Positions 1-7,906 of a stretch of 25,384 bases of DNA are shown piece after piece. The DNA comes from Acidobacteriota bacterium (GTDB lineage: Bacteria > Acidobacteriota > Blastocatellia > Pyrinomonadales > Pyrinomonadaceae), in NCBI GenBank assembly GCA_013140875.1, contig JABFSB010000541.1:1-25384 (forward strand), read 5' to 3'. The number at the start of each line of letters is the position of its first letter. Position 1 is the first letter of the stretch. The translations under genes were made by a program, and so were the position numbers. Under the pieces are notes generated by a model. The model had not been told where the DNA came from, ran no database searches, and worked only from the letters and a program-made list of their open reading frames with translations.

Positions 1-1
1 C

Positions 2-652
2 GCCAAAGGCGTCCGAAACGAACTTGGCGAGGAATACCTGGAAAAGCATTTCAAGCCTGACTACAACCCGTGGGACCAGCGTTTGTGTCTCGTGCCCGAT
101 TCCGATCTGTTCGCGTCGATCCGCGACGAACGTGCGTCAATCGTCACGGGCGACATTGAAACGTTTACCGAGACCGGCGTTCTGCTCTCATCCGGCGAGC
201 AATTCGACGCCGACATCGTCGTTACCGCGACCGGCCTCGTGCTCAAGATCATGGCCGGTCTTGAGCTGGTGGTGGACGGCGAAAAAGTCGATCTTTCGAA
301 AAAGATTGCGTACAAAGGAATGATGTACAACGACGTGCCGAACCTTGCCCAGGCGTTCGGTTACACAAACGCCTCGTGGACGCTGAAATGCGACCTCACG
401 GCGGAATACGTCTGCCGGCTCATCAACCACATGGACAGCCGCGGTTATGCCCAGTGCACGCCGCGACTGAACGATCCATCAATTAGGCCCGAGCCCGTGC
501 TCGATTTCACCTCCGGCTACGTCAAGCGGGCCCTCGATACGTTCCCGTCGCAGGGTTCGAAACAACCGTGGCGGCTGCACCAGAATTACTTCAAAGACAT
601 CGCGCTTATTCGACGAGGCAAATTGGAAGACGGAACAATGGAATTTAAATAG
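2..652 (+). CDS. Flavin-containing (Baeyer-Villiger type) monooxygenase, C-terminal part
   Basis: This is the C-terminal part of an FAD/NADPH-dependent monooxygenase; the open frame runs in from before the window, so the start and the FAD-binding Rossmann motif are missing. The visible part begins AKGVRNELGEEYLEKHF and contains YNPWDQRLCLVPDSDLF, then the segment DADIVVTATGL, the ATG-type motif preceding the second dinucleotide fold in flavin monooxygenases. These stretches closely resemble EthA-like Baeyer-Villiger monooxygenases, which insert oxygen next to ketones or S-oxidise thioamides. The C-terminus (near residues 120-216 of the visible part) has the Cys/Trp-rich region and ends EDGTMEFK, as expected for the family. 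The true substrate cannot be read from sequence. A stem-loop follows the stop at about 40 bases. Confidence 0.85.
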   Translation, partial: AKGVRNELGEEYLEKHFKPDYNPWDQRLCLVPDSDLFASIRDERASIVTGDIETFTETGVLLSSGEQFDADIVVTATGLVLKIMAGLELVVDGEKVDLSKKIAYKGMMYNDVPNLAQAFGYTNASWTLKCDLTAEYVCRLINHMDSRGYAQCTPRLNDPSIRPEPVLDFTSGYVKRALDTFPSQGSKQPWRLHQNYFKDIALIRRGKLEDGTMEFK

Positions 653-683
653 CCGCCATCGTTCGTACGCTCAACTCTTCCCT

Positions 684-727
684 CTGCGGCTTTGCGGGAA
701 ACCTTTCTGAATCTCCCGCAAACTCGC
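684..727. terminator. Stem-loop of the TTTGCGGGA repeat family after the monooxygenase
   Basis: TTTGCGGGA at 691-699 pairs perfectly with TCCCGCAAA at 714-722 around a 14-base loop. The stem can extend outward through GCG 686-688 and CGC 725-727 past a mismatch and a G-T pair. No T-tract follows, so a terminator role is only plausible. The arms share their core with the 31-bp repeat found in asnB and the M14 peptidase, so this may be a repeat serving as a terminator. Confidence 0.5.
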
Positions 728-917
728 AAAGACGCATAGGACGAAACAAGGCCGCCGTCATCCCTTCCTAAGATAGAAATTTGCTGACTGGTTGCATGGC
801 AATATTCGGTTTGAATGGTGAGGTAACTGCTGTATGTACGGAGGTTGGCCTTGTAAATCTCCGATTTTTCTGTCCGGCGTCACGCAGGTTTGAACGGTTG
901 TTGTATCATTGTTATTT

Positions 918-1919
918 ATGCCTGACTCAAAGATCATCGTTACCGGCGGGGCCGGGTTTATCGGGAGTGCGATCGTTTGGCGGCTGAATGAGCTGGGGTA
1001 CGATGACATTCTGATCGTCGACGTTATGGATCGGACGGATAAGTGGAAAAACCTCGCGCCGCTGCGGTTCGCCGATTACATTGAGGCTGTCGATTTTATC
1101 GATGTGATCGATGATTTTGGCGACACCGATGCGATCTTTCATCTGGGAGCGTGTTCCTCTACCACCGAAACGGACTCGGATTTCATGATTCGCAATAATT
1201 ATCAGTACACAAGAGATCTGGCCGAGTTTGCGATCGTAAAAGACATTCGGTTTATCTACGCATCATCGGCAGCGACGTATGGCGACGGCTCGGCCGGGAT
1301 GAATGACGGAACCGAGAGCCTCGATAAATTGCGGCCGCTGAACGTCTACGGATATTCCAAGCATTTGTTCGATAAATACGCCGCCAGAAATGGAATGTTT
1401 GAAACCATCGTCGGGCTGAAATATTTTAATGTCTTCGGCCCGAACGAGAATCACAAAGGCGATATGCGTTCGCTGGTGAACAAGGCTTTTGACCAGATCG
1501 AATCTACCGGAAAACTGCAGCTTTTCAAGAGTGCAAACCCGGACTATGCCGACGGAGAATTCGGCCGCGATTTTGTTTATGTGAAGGACGCGGTCGATAT
1601 GACGCTGCATTTTTTGGAGAATAAAACCGGCGGTCTATTCAACGTCGGGTCAGGCCGGATGAATACGTGGAATGCTTTGGCCGACGCGATCTTTATGTCC
1701 CTTGACCGCCCAAAGAACGTCGAATTTGTCGAGATGCCCGAACACCTCCGTGACCGCTATCAATATCACACGCATGCCGATCTGACCCGAATCCGCACCG
1801 CCGGATACGAAGGCGAAATCACGCCGCTGAATGAGGCCGTCGCGGATTACATACAAAATTATTTGGTGCCGGGAAAGTATCTCGGAGACAACGCAAGTGA
1901 ATTACGGCCAACCAACTAA
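918..1919 (+). CDS. hldD: ADP-L-glycero-D-manno-heptose 6-epimerase
   Basis: Epimerises ADP-D-glycero-D-manno-heptose to the L-glycero form used for the inner core of lipopolysaccharide; cytoplasmic, NADP-binding extended SDR. With the start at 918 the protein has 333 residues, near the usual 310-330. Visible signatures are TGGAGFIGS at residues 9-17 (dinucleotide binding), SSAATYG near 116-122, YGYSK with Tyr144 and Lys148, NVFGPNE at 171-177 and HKGDM with Lys180, matching the second catalytic base position of HldD. A TTG at 909 is in frame, but MPDSKIIVTGG is the normal family start. No Shine-Dalgarno is visible; a TATCAT box at 904-909 lies only eight bases ahead of the ATG. First gene of a four-gene co-directional run. 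Confidence 0.92.
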   Translation: MPDSKIIVTGGAGFIGSAIVWRLNELGYDDILIVDVMDRTDKWKNLAPLRFADYIEAVDFIDVIDDFGDTDAIFHLGACSSTTETDSDFMIRNNYQYTRDLAEFAIVKDIRFIYASSAATYGDGSAGMNDGTESLDKLRPLNVYGYSKHLFDKYAARNGMFETIVGLKYFNVFGPNENHKGDMRSLVNKAFDQIESTGKLQLFKSANPDYADGEFGRDFVYVKDAVDMTLHFLENKTGGLFNVGSGRMNTWNALADAIFMSLDRPKNVEFVEMPEHLRDRYQYHTHADLTRIRTAGYEGEITPLNEAVADYIQNYLVPGKYLGDNASELRPTN

Positions 1920-1947
1920 TGCCATTTCGAACTAAGGGAGAAAAAAT

Positions 1948-2451
1948 ATGTCAACACCATCTGTTATCGCCGAAGAATTTTTGAGGGAACTGGAAGCCGA
2001 AGCGGGCGCAACACGTAAATGCCTTGAACAAGTTCCAATGGACAAACCAGAATACAAGCCGCATGAGAAATCAATGGAGCTCGGCTATCTCGCACTCCTG
2101 GTCGCCGACATTCCAAAGTGGATACACGTCATTATCGACAAGGGCGAGATCGATTTCGCGACCTATGAACATTCCAGTGTAAAAACGGTCGATGAACTCG
2201 TCGCTCACTTTGACGAAGTTATGGAAAAAGCACGAACTTCGTTGAAAGGATTTTCGGAAGATATGCACGACCAGCCGTTCGACCTGAAGAACAGCGGACA
2301 GTTGCTTTACTCGACCACCAAACGCGAAAGCGTCAGCGAATCCATAAACCACATGGTGCATCATCGCGGACAACTTTCGGTCTATCTTCGTCTCAATGAC
2401 AAGCCCGTTCCGTCGATCTATGGTCCATCCGCGGACGACAGGAGTTTTTGA
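1948..2451 (+). CDS. DinB/YfiT-like four-helix protein (DinB_2 type)
   Basis: A 167-residue protein of the DinB superfamily, whose members are four-helix bundles with a three-histidine metal site; some are thiol transferases, most have unknown substrates. The C-terminal signature is clear: H135-MVHHRGQL with His135 and His139, followed by YLRLNDKPVPSIYGPSADD. The N-terminal helix matches the familiar LGxLAxHVAxIPxW pattern, but the histidine position is occupied by Leu51 (LGYLALLVADIPKW). The metal site therefore looks incomplete. A good Shine-Dalgarno (AGGGAG, 1935-1940) precedes the ATG. It starts 28 bases after hldD and is probably co-transcribed with it; no functional link is evident. Confidence 0.8.
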   Translation: MSTPSVIAEEFLRELEAEAGATRKCLEQVPMDKPEYKPHEKSMELGYLALLVADIPKWIHVIIDKGEIDFATYEHSSVKTVDELVAHFDEVMEKARTSLKGFSEDMHDQPFDLKNSGQLLYSTTKRESVSESINHMVHHRGQLSVYLRLNDKPVPSIYGPSADDRSF

Positions 2452-2485
2452 TCGTGTTGCTCTAGATGAATACATTTTGGAATAA

Positions 2486-3439
2486 ATGAAAATCTTTCAC
2501 GGCACGGAAAACGCGAGTATCTTGCGGCCGACGGTTTTGACGCTTGGAGTTTTTGACGGGCTGCATCTTGGACATCAGCGAATAATGCAAACGGTCGTCG
2601 AGCGGGCAAAGGCCGTCAATGCCGTGCCGACCGCCATTACCTTCGATCCGCATCCAAGGGCGGTTTTGCATCCTGATTCGGCCCCGCCGCTGCTGCAAAC
2701 GCTCGATCAACGTCTCGCAAATTTTGAAGTTCTTGGTATCGAACAGGCTATTGTCGTCCATTTCGATAAAGATTTTGCCGCTCAGCCGGCCGAGGATTTT
2801 TTTCTCGGCATTATTCACGACCGGCTTCAAGCCAGGGAAGTTTATCTAGGCAAAGGCTTTGCGTTCGGCAAGGGCCGGGGCGGCAATATCGAGCTGTTAA
2901 GAAAGATGAGCAGCGAGCTTGGGTTTTTTGCGGATGAAGTGCCGGAGATACAGCTTCGCGGCCAGCGGATAAGCTCGTCGCGAGTTCGCGAACTTCTGGC
3001 TTCGGGCCACGTCAACCTGACCCGCCGAATGCTCGGGCGGCCTTACGGCGTCGAAGGCGTTATTATTCGCGGAAACCGCCGCGGCCATACGATCGGCTTT
3101 CCAACCGCGAATCTTAAACCGCATAATCGCGTCATCCCAAAATTCGGAGTTTACGCAACCGCCACTCTGGTCGATGGTTCGTGGCGGCGAAGCATTACAA
3201 ATATCGGCGTGCGGCCGACTTTCGAAAATGACGCCGAGCCCTCAATAGAAAGCTATCTTTTCGATTTTGACGCCGACCTCTATGGCGATGTGCTCCGCGT
3301 CCGTTTTCTTCACCGAATTCGCGACGAGCGTAAATTTAACGGAGTAGACGAGTTAAAGGCACAGATCGAGAAAGATTCAGTCCGCGCGTTGAACTATTTC
3401 CGGCACGAAGGCGTACGGAATATGCTTGAGATCTTGTAA
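2486..3439 (+). CDS. ribF: Bifunctional riboflavin kinase / FAD synthetase
   Basis: Phosphorylates riboflavin to FMN and adenylates FMN to FAD in the cytoplasm. The 317-residue length is typical. The N-terminal nucleotidyltransferase domain shows GVFDGLHLGH (HxGH at 27-30), TFDPHPR at 52-58 and ISSSRVR at 162-168. The C-terminal flavokinase domain shows GNRRGHTIGFPTAN at 196-209, NIGVRPTF at 239-246, and the expected catalytic Glu255 in SIESYLFDF. All key motifs are intact. It follows the DinB-like gene by 34 bases with no obvious Shine-Dalgarno. No FMN riboswitch can be recognised upstream, so expression is probably from the hldD-side promoter. Confidence 0.96.
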   Translation: MKIFHGTENASILRPTVLTLGVFDGLHLGHQRIMQTVVERAKAVNAVPTAITFDPHPRAVLHPDSAPPLLQTLDQRLANFEVLGIEQAIVVHFDKDFAAQPAEDFFLGIIHDRLQAREVYLGKGFAFGKGRGGNIELLRKMSSELGFFADEVPEIQLRGQRISSSRVRELLASGHVNLTRRMLGRPYGVEGVIIRGNRRGHTIGFPTANLKPHNRVIPKFGVYATATLVDGSWRRSITNIGVRPTFENDAEPSIESYLFDFDADLYGDVLRVRFLHRIRDERKFNGVDELKAQIEKDSVRALNYFRHEGVRNMLEIL

Positions 3440-3499
3440 TGCAAAGGTGGACACGGTTTGCGCATCGAAGAAGGCTTGGGTCACGAATACATATAGCGG

Positions 3500-5236
3500 A
3501 TGAACGAAACTATCACAAATAAGGCCCTGGCGGTAAAGGAATCCGTCATTAGCAATAACGGGAACGGAGAGCACCAGATGCTGCAGACCGGTGCCCTGCC
3601 GATTTCCACGAGTGTTTCAAACGAAGCCCTGATCGCCGAAGAACGTCGCCTGACGGAAACGGAGACCGAAGTTGGCAAGGGGTATATCGGCATTCGCGGC
3701 TATCTGCGTTTGTTCAAGGTGTCGCGCGTTATCGCGATGCTCTCGCTTTACCTTTATCTTGACCAGTACACGATGCATCGCGAGCAGCAGCTCAAACAGG
3801 CAAAGCGACGGATGGAGACGGCCGAGCGATTGACGCGGGCCGCCGTTTACGGTGAAAAGCTATATGCCGTTCGGTCGTGGTTCTTTCACAGATTTTTGTT
3901 GTTGCTTCGAAGCTACTTTATCGGTAGTGAATCGAACAAAGAGGTAAACCAGCAAAGGCAGGCAATCTGGCTGAAGGACAAGCTGATCGAATTAGGCCCG
4001 ACATTTATCAAGATCGGGCAATCGATGGGTACGCGGCCCGACCTGCTTCCGCTTCCGTTTGTGATTGCACTTGGCGAACTGCAGGACAGCGTGCCGCCGT
4101 TTCCGAATGAGATCGCTTTTGCGCGAATCGAAAAAGACCTCGGCCTTAAGATCAACGAGGTTTATGCGGAATTCGAGCTTGAGCCGGTCGCCGCCGCATC
4201 GCTTGGACAAGTTTATCGGGCCCGGCTTCACACCGGCGAAGAGGTCGCGGTCAAAGTTCAGCGGCCGAATCTGGAAGCCGTTATCAAAGGCGATCTCGGC
4301 ATTTTGCGAAGCGTGGCAAAATTCGCCGAGCGCTTTCCGCAATTGAATGAGAACGCCGATTGGTCCGGGATGCTTCGCGAATTCGACGTGACCATCCATG
4401 AAGAAATGGATTACGAAGCCGAAGGCCGAAACGCCGAACGGTTCCGCGAATCCTTCAAGAATTGGACCAATATTCACGTCCCGAAAATCTATTGGAACGC
4501 CACGACTTCGAAAGTGTTGACGATGGAGTTTATCTACGGCACCAAAGTGACCGATCTCGAGGGGCAGGCACGGCAGGGAATTTCGCCGGAAAAGGTGAAT
4601 CGCTTGCTCATAAAAACGTATCTTAAACAGCTTCTCGAAGACGGTTTCTTTCACGCCGACCCGCATCCCGGTAATCTGCTTGTTATGGCGGACGGCCGCC
4701 TTGCATTTTTCGATTTCGGCATGGTCGGGCGCATTCCGGCGGAGTTGCAGTCGAAGATGATCGACGCGTTTTTCCACGTCGTCGGCAAAGATCCGGCCGG
4801 TATAGCGGACGACCTTATCGCGCTCGATTTTCTCAAACCCGGCACCAACGCCAGCGCCGTGCGACCGGTGGTCGAAAAAATGTTCGAGTTTCATCTGAAC
4901 CTGAAACTAAAGGACGTAAATTTCAAAGAGCTGACCTACGACCTCGCGGACGTGATGTACGATTACCCGTTCCGTTTGCCGTCGAATTTCACCTACATCA
5001 TGCGAGCTCTGATGACGCTCGAAGGCATCGGCATCGTCACCGACCCCGAGTTCAACTTCTTCGAAACGGCCAAGCCATACGCGAAAGAATTCATGCTCCG
5101 CCGCGAAGGTGCCGACTTCCGAAAGATGTTTGTTAGCAAATTAATGGGCCGCAACGAAGAGGGAAAAATAGACTGGGACAGGACGTGGAAACTGGCGAAG
5201 ATGGCATTTAAGACGGTCCTAAACACAGGCAAATAA
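3500..5236 (+). CDS. ABC1/UbiB/ADCK-family atypical kinase-like protein
   Basis: A 578-residue member of the ABC1/UbiB family of atypical kinase/ATPase proteins, associated with isoprenoid quinone biosynthesis or lipid homeostasis. Visible motifs in order: the family KxGQ motif (KIGQSMGTRPDLLP, 171-184), the alanine-rich nucleotide loop AAASLG at 231-236 that replaces a glycine-rich loop, VAVKVQRP at 249-256 with Lys252, HADPHPGN at 385-392, and DFG at 405-407. All catalytic elements are therefore present. About 60 N-terminal residues before the family domain are low-complexity and probably disordered. I see no convincing C-terminal membrane anchor of the kind in E. coli UbiB. The specific role (ubiB or another ABC1 function) cannot be assigned. 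It starts 60 bases after ribF. Confidence 0.9.
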   Translation: MNETITNKALAVKESVISNNGNGEHQMLQTGALPISTSVSNEALIAEERRLTETETEVGKGYIGIRGYLRLFKVSRVIAMLSLYLYLDQYTMHREQQLKQAKRRMETAERLTRAAVYGEKLYAVRSWFFHRFLLLLRSYFIGSESNKEVNQQRQAIWLKDKLIELGPTFIKIGQSMGTRPDLLPLPFVIALGELQDSVPPFPNEIAFARIEKDLGLKINEVYAEFELEPVAAASLGQVYRARLHTGEEVAVKVQRPNLEAVIKGDLGILRSVAKFAERFPQLNENADWSGMLREFDVTIHEEMDYEAEGRNAERFRESFKNWTNIHVPKIYWNATTSKVLTMEFIYGTKVTDLEGQARQGISPEKVNRLLIKTYLKQLLEDGFFHADPHPGNLLVMADGRLAFFDFGMVGRIPAELQSKMIDAFFHVVGKDPAGIADDLIALDFLKPGTNASAVRPVVEKMFEFHLNLKLKDVNFKELTYDLADVMYDYPFRLPSNFTYIMRALMTLEGIGIVTDPEFNFFETAKPYAKEFMLRREGADFRKMFVSKLMGRNEEGKIDWDRTWKLAKMAFKTVLNTGK

Positions 5237-5254
5237 AAGCGTCAAAAAGAATTG

Positions 5255-5283
5255 TTGCATCGATCATATTCTCGCTTTACAAT
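5255..5283 (+). promoter_or_regulatory. Candidate sigma-70 promoter for vapBC
   Basis: TTGCAT at 5255-5260 and TACAAT at 5278-5283 are separated by 17 bases. The -10 box is one base off consensus; the -35 keeps only TTG. If real, transcription would start near 5290, leaving at most a few bases before the ATG at 5296 and excluding the ATG at 5284. Confidence 0.45.
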
Positions 5284-5295
5284 ATGCCTATCGAT

Positions 5296-5508
5296 ATGGA
5301 AACAGTTACACTCTCGTCTAAATTTCAGATAATGATCCCAAAAGGCGTCAGGGAGCAATTGCAATTGAAGCCCGGAGAGCGGTTTCATGTGATCGGGTTC
5401 GGTGACCGCGTTGAGCTTGTACCTGTTCGGCCGATCAAGGAAATGCGCGGCATATTGAAGGGCAGAGGGATTGAAACAGACATCGAGCGCGAGGACGACA
5501 GGCTGTGA
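5296..5508 (+). CDS. AbrB/SpoVT-fold antitoxin (VapB-like)
   Basis: A 70-residue swapped-hairpin DNA-binding antitoxin that should neutralise the downstream PIN toxin and repress the shared promoter. METVTLSSKFQIMIPKGVRE at the N-terminus is the classic AbrB/SpoVT pattern, followed by LQLKPGERFHVIGFGDRVEL and a C-terminal toxin-binding tail with RPIKEMRGILKG and a charged end (DIEREDDRL). An ATG at 5284 would add MPID; 5296 was chosen because homologues usually begin at METV and because the best -10 box ends at 5283. There is no Shine-Dalgarno for either start. The stop overlaps the toxin start by four bases (GTGA), indicating translational coupling. Confidence 0.85.
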   Translation: METVTLSSKFQIMIPKGVREQLQLKPGERFHVIGFGDRVELVPVRPIKEMRGILKGRGIETDIEREDDRL

Positions 5509-5873
5509 GCGGTCGTAATTTGGTCGATTCGTCCGGCTGGCTCGAATTTCTCACCGGATCGGAAAGGGCGGACTTGTTTGCCGACGCTATAACGGATACC
5601 GAGAACTTGATCGTGCCCGTCATATCGGTCTACGAGGTGGTGAAAAGAACGCTGCGTGATGGAAATGAGGCCGATGCGGTAAACGCGATCAGCGCGATGG
5701 TGGTCGGTCGATTGGTGGATCTCGATCTTTCGCTGGCGCTGGAGGCGGCACGTTATAAGCTCCCGTTGGCTGACAGTATTATTTACGCAACCTCTCAACG
5801 CTTTAATGCGACCCTCTGGACACAAGATCATCATTTTCAGGATTTGCCGGAAGTACGCTACTTCGCGAAGTAG
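5505..5873 (+). CDS. PIN-domain ribonuclease toxin (VapC-like)
   Basis: A 122-residue PIN-domain protein, predicted Mg2+-dependent RNase of a VapBC toxin-antitoxin module. The acidic active-site residues are all visible: Asp8 in VDSSGW, Glu44 in SVYEV, Asp90 in LPLADSI, and Asp108 in WTQDHHF. It uses a GTG start overlapping the vapB stop (GTGA), so toxin translation should depend on antitoxin translation. The stretch between LALEAAR and LPLADSI looks a few residues shorter than in relatives I recall; otherwise the domain is complete, so the toxin is probably active. Its RNA target cannot be told from sequence. Confidence 0.88.
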   Translation: MSGRNLVDSSGWLEFLTGSERADLFADAITDTENLIVPVISVYEVVKRTLRDGNEADAVNAISAMVVGRLVDLDLSLALEAARYKLPLADSIIYATSQRFNATLWTQDHHFQDLPEVRYFAK

Positions 5874-5935
5874 GAGAGAGGCTGATGGTCCTATTCCGGG
5901 ACGAACAACAATTAAATAGTTAAAAGACTTATCCA

Positions 5936-7042
5936 GTGCTTCCAGCAACACAACGCAATTCTCGGGCGGACGCGGGTTTCCGCCTGGCCCGCGAACTTGT
6001 AGTTAAGTATGGCTGGAACACGACGTGTTTTCAGATAGTAAACCCGGGACTCGAATACTGGTTTGGCGGCGACGGTGAATCAGTGGTTGGTTATGTGACG
6101 TCGGGCAAGTCTCGTGTCGTTGCGGGAGCACCGGTGTGTAGTAAAGCAAACCTGCCGGCGGTGGTCGAGGCGTTCGAGAGTGACGCTCGCGGCTCGGGGC
6201 TTGGCGTTTGTTATTTCGGCGCCGAGGCCAGATTGGAAGGTGTTGTTCGCGATTCGAAACATCATTCGCGTATTCTGCTCGGGGCTCAGCCGGTTTGGAA
6301 ACCGTCAAACTGGCCGAAGATCATGGCGGGCCGGGCTTCGCTGAGGGCACAGTTCAACCGGGCGCGGAATAAGGGCGTTGAGATTCGCGAGTGGAGCGTT
6401 GAAGAGGCGACGAACAACGCGTCTTTGCGCGAATGTCTTGAGGCTTGGTTTACACTGAAAGGCTTGCCGCCGCTGCATTTTGTGATCGAGCCGGAAACGC
6501 TCGGCCGGCTTGAAAACCGCCGGATTTTCGTGGCGGAACATAATTCGCGAGTGGCTGCGTTCCTTGTTCTTTCGCCGATACCGACCCGTAAAGGCTGGCT
6601 GACCGAACAGTTTCCGCATCACCCGCAGGCGCCGAACGGTACGGTCGAGCTGATGATGGACTCCGCCGTCAGGCAGCTTTGCAACGAGGGCGACGAATAC
6701 GTTACGCTCGGCCTGTCGCCGCTATCAAAAAGGGCGACGATAGAGCCTTTCGACAATCCGTTATGGCTAAGAATCCTTCTCGCGTGGATGCGTAAACACG
6801 GCCAACGGTTCTATAATTTCGACGGACTCGACGCTTTTAAGGCCAAGATGACGCCGGAGTATTGGGAGCCGGTCTTTGCCATCTCTAACGAGCCCGAGTT
6901 TTCGGTGAGCACGCTTTACTCGATCGCACTTGCGTTCACGGAGAATCATCCATTTCGGGTTATCGCCGACGGTCTGGGAAAGGCAGCCGGCACTGAGCTT
7001 CGGACGGCGCGGAGGAAGGTGGCCGGTATTTTCGGTAAATAA
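5936..7042 (+). CDS. MprF C-terminal-like (DUF2156) aminoacyl/acyltransferase domain protein
   Basis: A 368-residue protein resembling the soluble C-terminal domain of phosphatidylglycerol lysyltransferase (MprF/LPG synthase, DUF2156), a tandem GNAT-like fold. Supporting stretches include YWFGGDGESVVGYVTSGKSR near the N-terminus, RASLRAQFNRARNKGVEI (about 138-155), and a late segment with ELMMDSAVRQL, EYVTLGLSPLSKRA and FYNFDGLDAFKAKM. The order and spacing match that domain. It lacks the long N-terminal flippase membrane region of full MprF, so it may act on another amine or lipid acceptor, or need a membrane partner. The start is a GTG only 15 bases after an in-frame stop, with no clear Shine-Dalgarno, so the N-terminus cannot extend further. 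The substrate is unknown. Confidence 0.72.
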   Translation: MLPATQRNSRADAGFRLARELVVKYGWNTTCFQIVNPGLEYWFGGDGESVVGYVTSGKSRVVAGAPVCSKANLPAVVEAFESDARGSGLGVCYFGAEARLEGVVRDSKHHSRILLGAQPVWKPSNWPKIMAGRASLRAQFNRARNKGVEIREWSVEEATNNASLRECLEAWFTLKGLPPLHFVIEPETLGRLENRRIFVAEHNSRVAAFLVLSPIPTRKGWLTEQFPHHPQAPNGTVELMMDSAVRQLCNEGDEYVTLGLSPLSKRATIEPFDNPLWLRILLAWMRKHGQRFYNFDGLDAFKAKMTPEYWEPVFAISNEPEFSVSTLYSIALAFTENHPFRVIADGLGKAAGTELRTARRKVAGIFGK

Positions 7043-7046
7043 AAGA

Positions 7047-7062
7047 GCGGGGGCAAGCCCGC
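7047..7062. repeat. Short palindrome after the DUF2156 gene
   Basis: GCGGG at 7047-7051 pairs with CCCGC at 7058-7062 around a six-base loop, five bases after the stop codon. It resembles short REP-type GC-rich palindromes elsewhere in the window and could weakly terminate transcription. No T-tract follows. Confidence 0.35.
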
Positions 7063-7125
7063 CTTCCGGACCTGCAAACGATGTTCGGTTGAACCGTTAG
7101 ATTCGGCGTTCCAACAGACCGGAGA

Positions 7126-7860
7126 ATGATGGGATTCTTACGAACTATAACTTTCCTTTTATTTATAACAGCCGTCCCTAACGGCTATGCGCAAACTATG
7201 TCCGGCACCGCCAGGCCTTCGTTGAACGTCAAAAGTATCGCCTCCGATTTCGCCGTTTCCGACCTCTCGAACGCTCAATGGAAACGGGCTGAGCGGGTTA
7301 CGGTGGATCGGTACTGGTCCGACTTCAAGGCCCCGAAAGGGCGAAGGTTTGCGGCCCGGCTTTTGTGGTCGAAAACGGCGCTTTACATTCGGTTCGAGGC
7401 AAATCAGGAAGAGCCGCTCGTCGTTACCGACAAGCCCGACCTGACAAAAAAGGCGATGAATTTATGGGACCGCGACGTTTGCGAGATATTTGTCGCACCC
7501 GACCGATCGGAGCGGCGCAAATATTTTGAGTTCGAAGTGGCCCCGACGGGAGAATGGTTGGATGTTGCTCTTGACCTGACCAGCGGCACGCGCGTTTCGG
7601 AATGGAAGTATTCGTCGAAAATGGAATCCTCCTCTCGGGTCGAATCGGGTAAGGTCGTCATGGCGATCAAGATTCCGTGGAACGCATTCGGCAAGACACC
7701 GAAAGCGGGCGATGTTTGGTTGGGAAATCTTCTTCGCTGCGTCGGGAAAGATCCGGGCCGCGGCTATCTCGCGTGGCAGCCGACATTGACAAAAGAACCG
7801 GCCTTTCACGTTCCGGAAAAATTCGGCGAGTTTCGGTTCATGTCGGAACCCGCTGCGTGA
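7126..7860 (+). CDS. Secreted CBM9-like (carbohydrate-binding family 9) domain protein
   Basis: A 244-residue exported protein. Residues 1-22 form a signal peptide (MMGFLRTITFLLFITAV, then NGYA|Q as likely signal peptidase I site). The rest matches the single-domain CBM9-like proteins often seen in acidobacteria and Bacteroidetes: an early W/Y-rich strand (VDRYWSDF), LLWSKTALYIRFEA, then LWDRDVCEIFVAPD (about 112-126), YFEFEVAPTGEWLDVALD, MAIKIPWNAFG, and a C-terminal LAWQPT with a strand ending in EFRF. CBM9 modules bind the reducing ends of glycans; the ligand here is unknown. There is no catalytic domain. The stop codon lies in the loop of a palindromic repeat (7847-7870), so the last residues are repeat-encoded. 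Confidence 0.75.
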   Translation: MMGFLRTITFLLFITAVPNGYAQTMSGTARPSLNVKSIASDFAVSDLSNAQWKRAERVTVDRYWSDFKAPKGRRFAARLLWSKTALYIRFEANQEEPLVVTDKPDLTKKAMNLWDRDVCEIFVAPDRSERRKYFEFEVAPTGEWLDVALDLTSGTRVSEWKYSSKMESSSRVESGKVVMAIKIPWNAFGKTPKAGDVWLGNLLRCVGKDPGRGYLAWQPTLTKEPAFHVPEKFGEFRFMSEPAA

Positions 7861-7870
7861 GCGGCGGGTT
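7847..7870. repeat. GTGA-loop REP-like palindrome across the CBM9 gene stop codon
   Basis: AACCCGCTGC (7847-7856) and GCGGCGGGTT (7861-7870) pair with one G-T-type mismatch around the loop GTGA (7857-7860). The TGA stop of the CBM9-like gene is inside the loop. Architecture (9-10 bp arms, four-base loop) matches copies at 7907-7928, 19750-19771 and 19817-19836. Confidence 0.6.
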
Positions 7871-7906
7871 AGTTCGCCATTTGTAGAGAGCTTATCTTTA
7901 AACCTG

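Noticed and set aside
2452..2485. Possible FMN riboswitch before ribF
   Set aside because: Only 34 bases separate it from the preceding gene, far too short for the RFN element, and no conserved helices are seen.
3992..4894. Long minus-strand open frame opposite the UbiB-like gene
   Set aside because: Its translation has no recognisable features and the plus-strand frame holds all UbiB motifs; this is a shadow of GC-rich coding DNA.
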